From contig JANWHF010000269.1 of the NCBI GenBank assembly GCA_025450555.1, positions 1 through 6,727 on the forward strand: a DNA stretch of 6,727 nucleotides, given 5' to 3'. The notes below the pieces were generated by a model that worked only from the letters and a program-made list of their open reading frames with translations, was not told the DNA's origin and did not search any database. Made by a program: the position numbers and the translations under genes. This document shows, piece after piece, positions 1 to 6,062 of the stretch. The DNA comes from Tepidisphaeraceae bacterium (GTDB lineage: Bacteria; Planctomycetota; Phycisphaerae; Tepidisphaerales; Tepidisphaeraceae). Each line of letters starts with the position of its first letter. The stretch's first letter is position 1.

Positions 1-1659
1 ACCCACCCGTATCTGCACCTGTATATCCCGCTCACGTATTTCATCTGGGGAATCATTGCGCTGATCAGCGCCGTTCCGCCTCATGATGCGTCTGGTCTGC
101 GACTCGATCCTTCGCTTTTTCATGCGGCGAATCTGCTGTTGCATGTTGTTTCAGTCTTGATCGTCTTTCATATTCTCAATCGATTGACCAAGCGCACGTG
201 GGCGGCGGCGGCGGGGGCGCTGCTGTTCGCGGTTCATCCCGTCCAGGTTGAACCGGTCGCATGGATCACGGGCTTGAAGGATGTGCTGGCGGGAATGCTG
301 ACGCTCCTGGCCTTGTGGAGATACCTCGCCTTTGCGCAAGGATCGCAAAACACCAGTGACGAGACGAAGTCTTCCGCCCGCGATTACGCCAATTATGCGA
401 TTGCGCTCATCGCATTTGTTTTGGCCATGCTGGCGAAACCCTCAGCGGTTGCTGCACCGGCAATGGCCGTGGTCATCGATCGCTGGCTGGTCGGAAGATC
501 GTGGAAAAAGGTGATTGTTTCGTTGGTGCCATGGATTGTCCTTGCGATTCCGATCGTCTTCATTGCAACGAAAGTACAGCCAGTTAATCTGCATGACATC
601 GACGGCAATCGCCCGTGGCTTCGGCCATTGCTGGCGGCCAATGCGATTTCGTTTTACCTCTACAAGCTGGTTCTCCCGATCTGGTTAATGCCGCAATATG
701 ACCATGCCGCTCGAACGGTCATTGCGCGCGGATGGATCGACTGGTCGTGGATCGCGCCGGTTGTCTTGGCCAGCATTGCAATCATTTACCGCAAACGCAT
801 GCCCTGGATTCTGGCGTCGTTCCTTTTGCTGATTGCCGGACTGCTTCCGGTACTCGGGCTGGTGCCGTTCGGCTTTGAGGTATTTTCGCTGGTCGCCGAT
901 AGATATCTCTATGTCGCCATGCTGGGGCCGGCAATTGCGATGGCGTTTTTGGTTTTGCGATTTGGTCGTCATCGAGCATTCGCCTGGACCTGCGGCTGTT
1001 GCCTGGCGTTGCTGGGCGCATGGTCCTTTATTCAAACATTTCATTGGTATGACACGCAATCACTTTTCTCATACGAACTGAAAGTCAATCCCAGCAGCAC
1101 GATTGCCGACCATTGTTTGGCTGATGCATACCTGATGGAAGGAGATCCAGCGCAGGCGCTTGTCTATTCCCGCCGGCTGATCGACAAGCAGCCGGGCAAT
1201 AGCGAAGGCTATTTCGCGGCAGCAAGCGATCTGGCCGTCTTAGGCCGCTACAGTGAAGCTTTGGCGGCAGCTCGCCAGGGCCTGAGCATCGAGCCGGAGA
1301 ATGTTGGTGGATTGAAGAATTACGCGGGGCTATTGGCCCAGCAGGGCAACCTTGAGCAGGCGCTATCCATAAGCCATCGAATCTTGAAATTGGCCCCGGA
1401 CGATGGCCAAGCGCATCTGAATCTTGGCATCATGCTGGCCAATGCGCATCGAGACGAAGAAGCGATGAAACAACTTGAATCTGCGATCAAGTTGGATCCA
1501 GATGATTCGCAAGCGCATACCTATCTGGGCATTTTGCTTCTCGACCATGGCCAAGTCGATCAGGCCGCGCGGCATCTCTACGCCGCGCTGCAACTGGATC
1601 CCAACAACGCCATGGCAAAACAAGGCATGGCTCGGCTCGGCAGCCAGATACGGCGGTAG
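1..1659 (+). CDS. TMTC-like multi-spanning membrane protein with C-terminal TPR repeats (5'-partial)
   Basis: The reading frame is open from base 1, so the true start lies upstream; 552 residues are visible and the stop is TAG at 1657-1659. Residues 1-345 are mostly hydrophobic, with roughly nine or ten membrane segments. They carry family hallmarks: a PLTY segment near residue 10, FHAANLLLH near 40-48, HPVQVEPVAW at 79-88 followed by GLKDVL, and ADRYLYVAMLG near 299-309. Residues about 365-541 form five 34-residue TPR units (bases about 1093-1623), with typical G/Y/A spacing and LDP or IEP ends. This architecture matches bacterial relatives of eukaryotic TMTC O-mannosyltransferases, which have a GT-C-like fold plus TPRs, and which are often annotated simply as TPR proteins. 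A sugar-transfer role in the cytoplasmic membrane is therefore an inference. The N-terminal loop that would hold the acidic catalytic motif of a GT-C enzyme is outside the window, so activity cannot be judged. The gene converges with the PEP-CTERM gene. Confidence 0.85.
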   Translation, partial: THPYLHLYIPLTYFIWGIIALISAVPPHDASGLRLDPSLFHAANLLLHVVSVLIVFHILNRLTKRTWAAAAGALLFAVHPVQVEPVAWITGLKDVLAGMLTLLALWRYLAFAQGSQNTSDETKSSARDYANYAIALIAFVLAMLAKPSAVAAPAMAVVIDRWLVGRSWKKVIVSLVPWIVLAIPIVFIATKVQPVNLHDIDGNRPWLRPLLAANAISFYLYKLVLPIWLMPQYDHAARTVIARGWIDWSWIAPVVLASIAIIYRKRMPWILASFLLLIAGLLPVLGLVPFGFEVFSLVADRYLYVAMLGPAIAMAFLVLRFGRHRAFAWTCGCCLALLGAWSFIQTFHWYDTQSLFSYELKVNPSSTIADHCLADAYLMEGDPAQALVYSRRLIDKQPGNSEGYFAAASDLAVLGRYSEALAAARQGLSIEPENVGGLKNYAGLLAQQGNLEQALSISHRILKLAPDDGQAHLNLGIMLANAHRDEEAMKQLESAIKLDPDDSQAHTYLGILLLDHGQVDQAARHLYAALQLDPNNAMAKQGMARLGSQIRR

Positions 1660-1663
1660 CTAA

Positions 1664-1680
1664 TCTCTGGATGGCAGAGA
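1664..1680. repeat. Small inverted repeat between convergent genes
   Basis: TCTCTG and CAGAGA form a perfect 6-bp stem around a 5-base loop, in the 31-base gap between the ends of two convergent genes. The position suits a bidirectional transcription stop. However, neither strand has a T-tract after the stem, so an intrinsic terminator is only a weak possibility. Confidence 0.35.
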
Positions 1681-1690
1681 AGAAGAATCG

Positions 1691-2281
1691 TTACGCGGTG
1701 CGCCGGCGTCGCAACAGAAGGCCCGCGCCGCTCAAGGCTACAATCGAAAAGGCACAGGGTTCAGGCGTTGAAGAAACGTTAATCGTTCCATTGGAAATGG
1801 AGGCGGGGATATCCACTCCCTGGTTTCCGATAAACACCGATGGGGAACCAATCTGCGACCCCGAGAAAAGAAGGGGATAGCTGCCGGGGCTGACGCCTAG
1901 CGTGCTGATGGTCAGATTGACGACGGTACCTGAGGCCGAAACACTGTCGCCCAAAGTGTTCAAAACGACACTATATTGCTCAACGGAAGGGGTTCCCGTC
2001 GTCGGCTCTACAGTGGTTGAATGGGCCGCCCAAATTGTGCCGGCGCCGAAGTCGATCGACTGAAAACTCGGTTCAACTTCAGGACCGCTGCCGTCTCCAA
2101 TTTGTGCACGCAAGTTAAATCCGGTCACTGCGTCGCCGCCGGTCACCGGAATTGAAATAATCTGATTGGCCGTATTGGGCAAAAGGGTGAACGTGCCGAC
2201 ATCAATGGACGGCTCGGCCAATGCGGCCGTTCCACTTAATGCAATACAGGCGGCCAATGCTGCAACGGAAGCGCGCGACAT
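1691..2281 (-). CDS. PEP-CTERM sorting-domain protein, exported
   Basis: A 196-residue protein is predicted to be exported and handled by an exosortase. Residues 1-22 form a signal peptide (MSRAS, a hydrophobic core, and an ALA/E cleavage site). The mature part is rich in Ser, Thr, Gly and Val, with alternating beta-strand-like segments. These weakly resemble the cohesin-like beta-sandwich seen in some planctomycete surface proteins; that resemblance is inference. The C-terminus is a classic PEP-CTERM signal: Pro-Glu-Pro at 173-175, a hydrophobic helix at 177-190, then four Arg at 191-194. ATG at 2281 is chosen because AGGAG sits 7 bases upstream. The in-frame TTG at 2296 overlaps that ribosome binding site and is not credible. 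A promoter-like sequence lies just upstream, so the gene is probably expressed on its own, even though it follows the channel gene on the same strand. Its ligand or role is unknown. A Cys directly after PEP is a minor oddity. Confidence 0.88.
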   Translation of the reverse strand: MSRASVAALAACIALSGTAALAEPSIDVGTFTLLPNTANQIISIPVTGGDAVTGFNLRAQIGDGSGPEVEPSFQSIDFGAGTIWAAHSTTVEPTTGTPSVEQYSVVLNTLGDSVSASGTVVNLTISTLGVSPGSYPLLFSGSQIGSPSVFIGNQGVDIPASISNGTINVSSTPEPCAFSIVALSGAGLLLRRRRTA

Positions 2282-2288
2282 CGATTTT

Positions 2289-2293
2289 CTCCT
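2289..2293 (-). promoter_or_regulatory. Ribosome binding site of the PEP-CTERM gene
   Basis: AGGAG reads on the minus strand 7 bases before ATG 2281. It is the clearest Shine-Dalgarno sequence in the window and fixes the start five codons inside the longest open frame. The overlapping GGAGA (2288-2292) is complementary to TCTCC at 2305-2309 on the same strand, so the site could be partly masked by a short hairpin. Confidence 0.8.
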
Positions 2294-2297
2294 CAAG

Positions 2298-2364
2298 TGA
2301 GCCAGGAGAGTTTAACCCTTATGTCTGTTAATTGCCAAGGATTTTCCGGCGTTAAATTGGCTCA
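2298..2364. repeat. Two-part inverted repeat spanning the channel/PEP-CTERM gap
   Basis: TGAGCCA (2298-2304) is the exact reverse complement of TGGCTCA (2358-2364). Nested inside, TTTAAC (2311-2316) is the exact reverse complement of GTTAAA (2351-2356). The two stems are separated by 6 bases on one side and 1 on the other. The outer right arm contains the stop codon of the channel gene, and the candidate promoter lies within the repeat. It could be a transcript-end hairpin, an operator, or both. No T-tract follows. Confidence 0.45.
2309..2338 (-). promoter_or_regulatory. Candidate sigma70-type promoter of the PEP-CTERM gene
   Basis: On the minus strand, TTGGCA (2338-2333, 5 of 6 to the consensus -35) is followed after 18 bases by TAAACT (2314-2309, 4 of 6 to the -10). 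The -10 ends 27 bases before the start codon, leaving room for a short leader with the AGGAG site. It lies entirely in the 80-base gap after the channel gene. The call rests on consensus matching only. Confidence 0.4.
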
Positions 2365-4260
2365 TGATGCCGTCGCAGGCTGGATTTTTGGCGTGCCAGA
2401 GGGGACCAGCTTGAGCTTGGGCTCCTGGTCGATCGTGTCAAGAAGCTGGCGCGTGATGCGGTCGTCGATCTCTGCCGCCCTGCGCGATTCCACCGGATAG
2501 CGCACGACAAATTCCAATCCGCTGTCCACAAATCGCAAACGAGCCTGGGGCTTAGGCTCAGGGAGGGGCATGTGCACATGCTCGTTTGCAGCGGCATGTT
2601 GTTGCTGAATGCTTTCCTTATATTCGTCATAAACGTGCTGGACAGCGCCCATGAGCCGCTGCTCGGTCAAGTGGTAATCGCTGTTGGGCGACACCGTCAG
2701 CGCCAGCTCGTGCCAGACATAATTGGCGCCGGGGATCTGCTTATAGAAGGCGGATGGCTGAAACAGCACCGAATTGGAAAAGACGACGATCCGCCCGGTG
2801 GGCTGAAGATCGGAATGGCTGCTGCTCAATTCCAGCATGTACAGGCGGAAGATGCCGATGTCGATCACGTCGCCGGTGATTCCGGAAATGGTCACGCGAT
2901 CGCCGACGCGCACCCCATATCGCCCCAGGAAAAAGAAGTGCGCGACGCCGGAGAGAATGACCGTCTGCAAGGCGACCGCAATGCCCGCGGTAATGAGGCC
3001 GGCAAAAGTTGCCAGCGAGCTGAATTCCGTTACGACGCCCGCGACGACAATCACGATGATGATTGCGCCAACGATCAGTCGTCGAACCAGCAGGAATTGC
3101 CTGCGCCTACGCATATCGGTGACGTAACGGAACGTGGCACGACGCCAAAGATTTGAAACTCCCAGCAGGATCAGGATCGAAAGCCCGATTGCTCCGAGTC
3201 GAATCAATAAGGCGCGAATGACGCGGAAATATTCGCCATGTACCGCATCATGCCACTGCTGCAGCGCCGAGCGAGTCGATCCAACAAGAATGTTCTGTTC
3301 CGCCAGCGGCACGCCCGCTGAAGCCAGCAGCTTAAAACGCGACGTCAGTTCATCGAATTGATCTTTGAGCACATCCAGCGCCTGCGCATTGTCCGATGGC
3401 CTGGTCTGCGACAGTGCATCGGCGCGATGAAGGGCGTCCAGCAATTCGGCCCGCAAGGGCGCGCGAATTTTTTCGTTGGTTTCCTGAAGGGCGCCCGCCT
3501 TCTTATCGAGATCCTTGATGTCCTTCATGCGCCGCGAAAGCGTGAACATGTCTTCAATCAGCCCGATAATTCCGGTCGACTCGGGGCGAATGTTCTGCAG
3601 GGCGGACGATTCAGTCGATTTGGAAGCCGAGCTGTTTTGCTGTTGCGGCTGGGCATCGGGAAGTGATCGCTCCAGATCATCGATTTGCTGAAGCAAAGTC
3701 GAGCCGCCACTCTCGGCGGTGAAATCCGACACATGCTGAATGACGTCGCTGCGCGCCTTCGCCAGATTCAATTCGGCCGTCAGCTCGTCGCGCTGCGCCT
3801 CCAGGGCCGGCCGCGAAGCGGCGGTGGTATTCGAGAGACTTGCCGTCACAGCATCCAACTGCGTCTGAAGCTGCGTCATGCGCTGGGACGATGCTGCCGC
3901 GGCCTGCGAAAGTTTGGCGTTTTGTGCATTGTGTGATGGTGTCGCACCAGCATTGGCATTGATCGCGGCGGCCTCCGCGCGGGCGTAGACAAAGCTCTGA
4001 TGAAGAATCTGCCTGGCGTTCTGCCGGACCGAATCGCGAAACAGCACCTCCGGTGGCGTAATTGACGATTGATCCAGCGCGGTCACGCGCCGATACCAGT
4101 CAATCGTCTGATTGAGTTCGTCGAGAACCGCCTGGCCGGGATTCGGCTTCGTCTGGGCCGATGCCGCTCGGACAGAAGTCGCGCTGCAAACCAGAAGAAG
4201 AGCGACGTATATCCACGCGCAGAACCTCCCGTTCAAATTCAAACCGGCTCGTGATCGCAT
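2362..4260 (-). CDS. MscS-family mechanosensitive channel with exported coiled-coil N-terminal domain
   Basis: A 632-residue inner-membrane channel protein. Residues 1-35 are a signal peptide ending in ASA. Residues about 45-340 are hydrophilic and Ala/Gln/Ser-rich with strong coiled-coil character (about 115-200 and 250-310), and are probably periplasmic. Membrane segments lie near 347-369, 391-410 and 415-445. The last is the pore-lining MscS helix (AGLITAGIAVALQ), and it runs into the family signature GVRVGDRVTISGITGDVIDIG at 449-469. The beta domain continues to an FSNSVLFQ motif at 494-501, equivalent to the PNS region. A C-terminal alpha/beta domain spans about 515-625. It is larger than E. 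coli MscS (about 286 residues) and smaller than MscK. The expected role is release of solutes on hypo-osmotic shock. ATG 4260 has no Shine-Dalgarno sequence, but it is the start that gives an intact signal peptide. The gene lies 63 bases after mcsB, so cotranscription is possible. Confidence 0.9.
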   Translation of the reverse strand: MRSRAGLNLNGRFCAWIYVALLLVCSATSVRAASAQTKPNPGQAVLDELNQTIDWYRRVTALDQSSITPPEVLFRDSVRQNARQILHQSFVYARAEAAAINANAGATPSHNAQNAKLSQAAAASSQRMTQLQTQLDAVTASLSNTTAASRPALEAQRDELTAELNLAKARSDVIQHVSDFTAESGGSTLLQQIDDLERSLPDAQPQQQNSSASKSTESSALQNIRPESTGIIGLIEDMFTLSRRMKDIKDLDKKAGALQETNEKIRAPLRAELLDALHRADALSQTRPSDNAQALDVLKDQFDELTSRFKLLASAGVPLAEQNILVGSTRSALQQWHDAVHGEYFRVIRALLIRLGAIGLSILILLGVSNLWRRATFRYVTDMRRRRQFLLVRRLIVGAIIIVIVVAGVVTEFSSLATFAGLITAGIAVALQTVILSGVAHFFFLGRYGVRVGDRVTISGITGDVIDIGIFRLYMLELSSSHSDLQPTGRIVVFSNSVLFQPSAFYKQIPGANYVWHELALTVSPNSDYHLTEQRLMGAVQHVYDEYKESIQQQHAAANEHVHMPLPEPKPQARLRFVDSGLEFVVRYPVESRRAAEIDDRITRQLLDTIDQEPKLKLVPSGTPKIQPATAS

Positions 4261-4268
4261 GCGGGAGG

Positions 4269-4296
4269 TGTATCAACGACTGCCAAAAGCCGTCAA
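4269..4296 (-). promoter_or_regulatory. Weak promoter candidate before the channel gene
   Basis: On the minus strand, TTGACG (4296-4291) is followed after 16 bases by GATACA (4274-4269). The -35 is good but the -10 matches only 3 of 6. The -10 ends 8 bases before ATG 4260, and with no Shine-Dalgarno sequence present this would imply a leaderless transcript. Cotranscription with mcsB is an equally good explanation for expression. Confidence 0.2.
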
Positions 4297-4323
4297 TGTG
4301 AAATCGCTGGACATTCGGCAGAT

Positions 4324-5379
4324 CTAGCTCGCGCTCAATCGGCTTCGGATGTAATCGGCGCGGGCAGCGCGACGAACATCGCCTTCGAGCTTTCGCCCCT
4401 GAATCTTCTGCAAATGAGCGGGCTGCGTGAGAAGAAAAAGCTCATTGAGCGTACGGATGTCAACATCCTTTACGCGCCCCAGATGCAGACCCATACGGAG
4501 ATGGCTCAACAGCAACAGCGTTTCTTCGCTCGCGATCAGCCGGGCGGATCGAAGGATGCCAACGGCACGGCCAACTTTGTCATCCAACTGCACCGTTCGA
4601 TCGTCGCGCAGGGCTTTGCGGGCGTGTTGCTCGTATTCGATGATTTTGGGAATGACCACGTGCTTGAAATCGCTGATGATTTCTTCTTCGGTTTTTCCCA
4701 GCGTGGTCTGATTGCTGATCTGGTAGAAATCGCCGGTGGCTTCGGTGCCTTCGCCATAAAGTCCGCGGACAGCCAATCGCATGTCCTTTGCCGCGCGAAA
4801 AACTTTTTCGATTTCGCCCGTGAGTTTCAGGGCCGGCAGGTGCAGCATCACGCTGACGCGAATGCCGGTGCCGACGTTGGTGGGGCAGGCGGTGAGATAG
4901 CCAAAGCGGGGGTGAAAGGCGTAATCGAGCGTCGATTCGATCTTGTCATCGACCTTCGTGATTTGCTCCCAGGCTTCTTCGAGCTGTAAGCCGCTGCGCA
5001 GCGCCTGGATGCGCAGATGATCTTCCTCGTTGACCATGATCGAAATGGTCTCGTTCTCTGCGATCGCGACACCGCGCGCCCCCTCGGCTGCCGCATGAGG
5101 CTTGCTGATCAAATGCCGCTCGACCAGCAATTGCCGATCGATTTCCGGCGCTGCTTCCAGGTCGACATAAAGCAGTTCCGACGCGATCTGCGCATTGAGA
5201 ATCGTCTCGCGCGCCTTCTGTTCCAGGGCCTGGCGCTGCTGCCGGGAGCATCGGCCCAGGAACGGAAACCCCGCGATGTTGCGCGCCAGGCGGATGCGCG
5301 ACGAAATCACGATCTCACTCATCGGCCCGCTTCCGCGGAGCCATTCGCCGGCATGATTGGTCAAATCGGAAAGCTTCAT
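4324..5379 (-). CDS. mcsB: Protein-arginine kinase McsB
   Basis: A 351-residue phosphagen-kinase-fold enzyme that transfers phosphate from ATP to arginine side chains of proteins, marking them for Clp protease. Visible family motifs are SSRIRLARN at 26-34 (nucleotide phosphate contacts), NEEDHLRIQ at 117-125 with the catalytic Glu, ACPTNVGTG at 164-172 with Cys165 (the counterpart of the active-site Cys of Bacillus McsB), and RGLYGEGT at 205-212. The length matches the family (about 350-363 residues). ATG 5379 is preferred because MKLSDL followed by W and a GSGP segment matches the usual N-terminus. An in-frame GTG at 5415 would add 12 unconserved residues. Neither start has a clear Shine-Dalgarno sequence. 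The C-terminal motif usually written RDxxRA in bacterial protein-arginine kinases appears here as GDVRRA (333-338), losing the first Arg. The gene follows mcsA by 72 bases, as expected for a kinase-activator pair. No clpC or ctsR lies next to it. Confidence 0.95.
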   Translation of the reverse strand: MKLSDLTNHAGEWLRGSGPMSEIVISSRIRLARNIAGFPFLGRCSRQQRQALEQKARETILNAQIASELLYVDLEAAPEIDRQLLVERHLISKPHAAAEGARGVAIAENETISIMVNEEDHLRIQALRSGLQLEEAWEQITKVDDKIESTLDYAFHPRFGYLTACPTNVGTGIRVSVMLHLPALKLTGEIEKVFRAAKDMRLAVRGLYGEGTEATGDFYQISNQTTLGKTEEEIISDFKHVVIPKIIEYEQHARKALRDDRTVQLDDKVGRAVGILRSARLIASEETLLLLSHLRMGLHLGRVKDVDIRTLNELFLLTQPAHLQKIQGRKLEGDVRRAARADYIRSRLSAS

Positions 5380-5404
5380 AAGTATGCAGAATGTCTGTAA
5401 GTCT

Positions 5405-5449
5405 CGATCAATCACTCGCGCGGCTGATCGCGCCCGACAATCCCTGTCG
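5405..5449. repeat. Two short inverted repeats in the mcsA-mcsB gap
   Basis: CGACA (5435-5439) and TGTCG (5445-5449) pair around a 5-base loop, directly after the mcsA stop. CGATCA (5405-5410) and TGATCG (5425-5430) pair around a 14-base spacer. Neither is followed by a T-tract. They could be modest RNA structures in an mcsA-mcsB transcript, or chance. Confidence 0.25.
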
Positions 5450-5451
5450 AT

Positions 5452-5946
5452 TCATCCGCCCTCGGCCTGGCGAATCTGGTCGCGCAGCTTGGCGGCTCGC
5501 TCATAATCCTCGGCTTCCACCGCCTTGGCCAATTCCTTGCGCAGACGAGTCAGATCGACCTGCCGCTTCATCGGAACTCCGGAGTTTCCTCGCCGCGCCG
5601 GAACCTTGCCGACGTGATGGCTCATGTTCTCATGGGCCCGCTGCAGCAGCGGCATCAAATCCTTCTCGAAAACCTGGTAATCATTCGGACAGCCCAGTAA
5701 TCCGCTCTGACGGAACTCCGCCCAGGTGATGCCGCACTGCTCGCAGGAGGTGCCGACTTCCTTCTGCATGCCCGAATGCTGCATCACAAAATTGGTCAGC
5801 AGCTCGTTGATGGGCATGTGGCTCTTGACCGGCAGCCCTTCATTGGCCGCGGCACATTGCTCGCACAGATGCTTCTCGATTTTTTTCCCGGCTTTGATTT
5901 CGGTCAGGTGAACGGTGGCGTTCTTGTTGCAGTTATCGCACTTCAT
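5452..5946 (-). CDS. mcsA: McsA: zinc-binding activator of McsB with UVR motif
   Basis: A 164-residue cytosolic protein, the usual partner and activator of the McsB kinase. Zinc site 1 is formed by Cys3, Cys6, Cys28 and Cys31. Site 2 has Cys68, Cys71 and Cys86, but the expected fourth Cys (GCxxCY in classic McsA) is Asp89 in the sequence GCPNDY. Asp can ligate zinc, so the site may still work. Residues about 129-161 form a UVR (UvrB/UvrC) helical hairpin, with LRKELAKAVEAEDYERAAKLRD as the core. ATG 5946 is chosen because the protein then begins MKCDNC, as family members do. The longer frame, starting at 6021, adds 25 unconserved residues and runs through the promoter region. A purine-rich GGAGAGGG lies 10 bases upstream of ATG 5946. 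mcsB follows on the same strand, so the two are very likely cotranscribed. Confidence 0.93.
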   Translation of the reverse strand: MKCDNCNKNATVHLTEIKAGKKIEKHLCEQCAAANEGLPVKSHMPINELLTNFVMQHSGMQKEVGTSCEQCGITWAEFRQSGLLGCPNDYQVFEKDLMPLLQRAHENMSHHVGKVPARRGNSGVPMKRQVDLTRLRKELAKAVEAEDYERAAKLRDQIRQAEGG

Positions 5947-5964
5947 GAACAGCGCGCCCTCTCC

Positions 5965-5980
5965 GGCGGAATGCTCCGCC
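5965..5980 (-). repeat. Perfect hairpin abutting the mcsA ribosome binding site
   Basis: GGCGGA and TCCGCC form a perfect GC-rich 6-bp stem with a 4-base loop. On the minus strand the hairpin ends directly before GGAGAGGG, 18 bases upstream of the mcsA start. In an mRNA leader it could modulate ribosome access or transcript stability. The structure is visible in the sequence; the role is inference. Confidence 0.5.
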
Positions 5981-5992
5981 TGCACCAGAATG

Positions 5993-6021
5993 ATCCTATT
6001 TACCGAGCCCGCCAGCGTCAA
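5993..6021 (-). promoter_or_regulatory. Candidate sigma70-type promoter of mcsAB
   Basis: On the minus strand, TTGACG (6021-6016, 5 of 6) is followed after 17 bases by TAGGAT (5998-5993, 4 of 6). This predicts a start of transcription near 5986 and a leader of about 40 bases before mcsA. Spacing is ideal. One arm of a long inverted repeat (6002-6009) lies in the -35/-10 spacer, which would suit an operator. The call rests on consensus matching only. Confidence 0.45.
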
Positions 6022-6046
6022 TGAAAACCGCAGCGGCAGGCTCGGT
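6002..6046. repeat. Inverted repeat between the queD-like gene and mcsA
   Basis: ACCGAGCC (6002-6009) and GGCTCGGT (6039-6046) are perfect reverse complements. On the minus strand the stem can extend inward to about 13 pairs by allowing two G-U pairs. No T-tract follows on either strand, so it is not a standard terminator. It overlaps the proposed mcsAB promoter. Confidence 0.6.
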
Positions 6047-6062
6047 TCCGGCGTGCATCATT

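Noticed and set aside
1671..1880. 69-codon plus-strand frame starting inside the convergent gap
   Set aside because: It is antisense to the PEP-CTERM sorting signal; its Arg-rich start is just the complement of that tail region.
2572..3156. 194-codon open frame on the plus strand opposite the channel gene
   Set aside because: It lies wholly opposite the MscS core domain, has a composition typical of an antisense frame, and shows no recognisable domain.
4414..4989. 191-codon open frame on the plus strand opposite mcsB
   Set aside because: It is a shadow of the mcsB codon pattern. mcsB has unmistakable family motifs across this whole stretch, and the antisense product shows none.
5947..6021. 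N-terminal extension of McsA from an ATG at 6021
   Set aside because: The 25 extra residues are not McsA-like, the ATG lacks a ribosome binding site, and the stretch coincides with the predicted promoter and inverted repeats. The family begins at the MKCDNC methionine.
5947..6062. CtsR box or CIRCE element before mcsA
   Set aside because: I looked for tandem CtsR heptads and the CIRCE inverted repeat in the leader and found neither.
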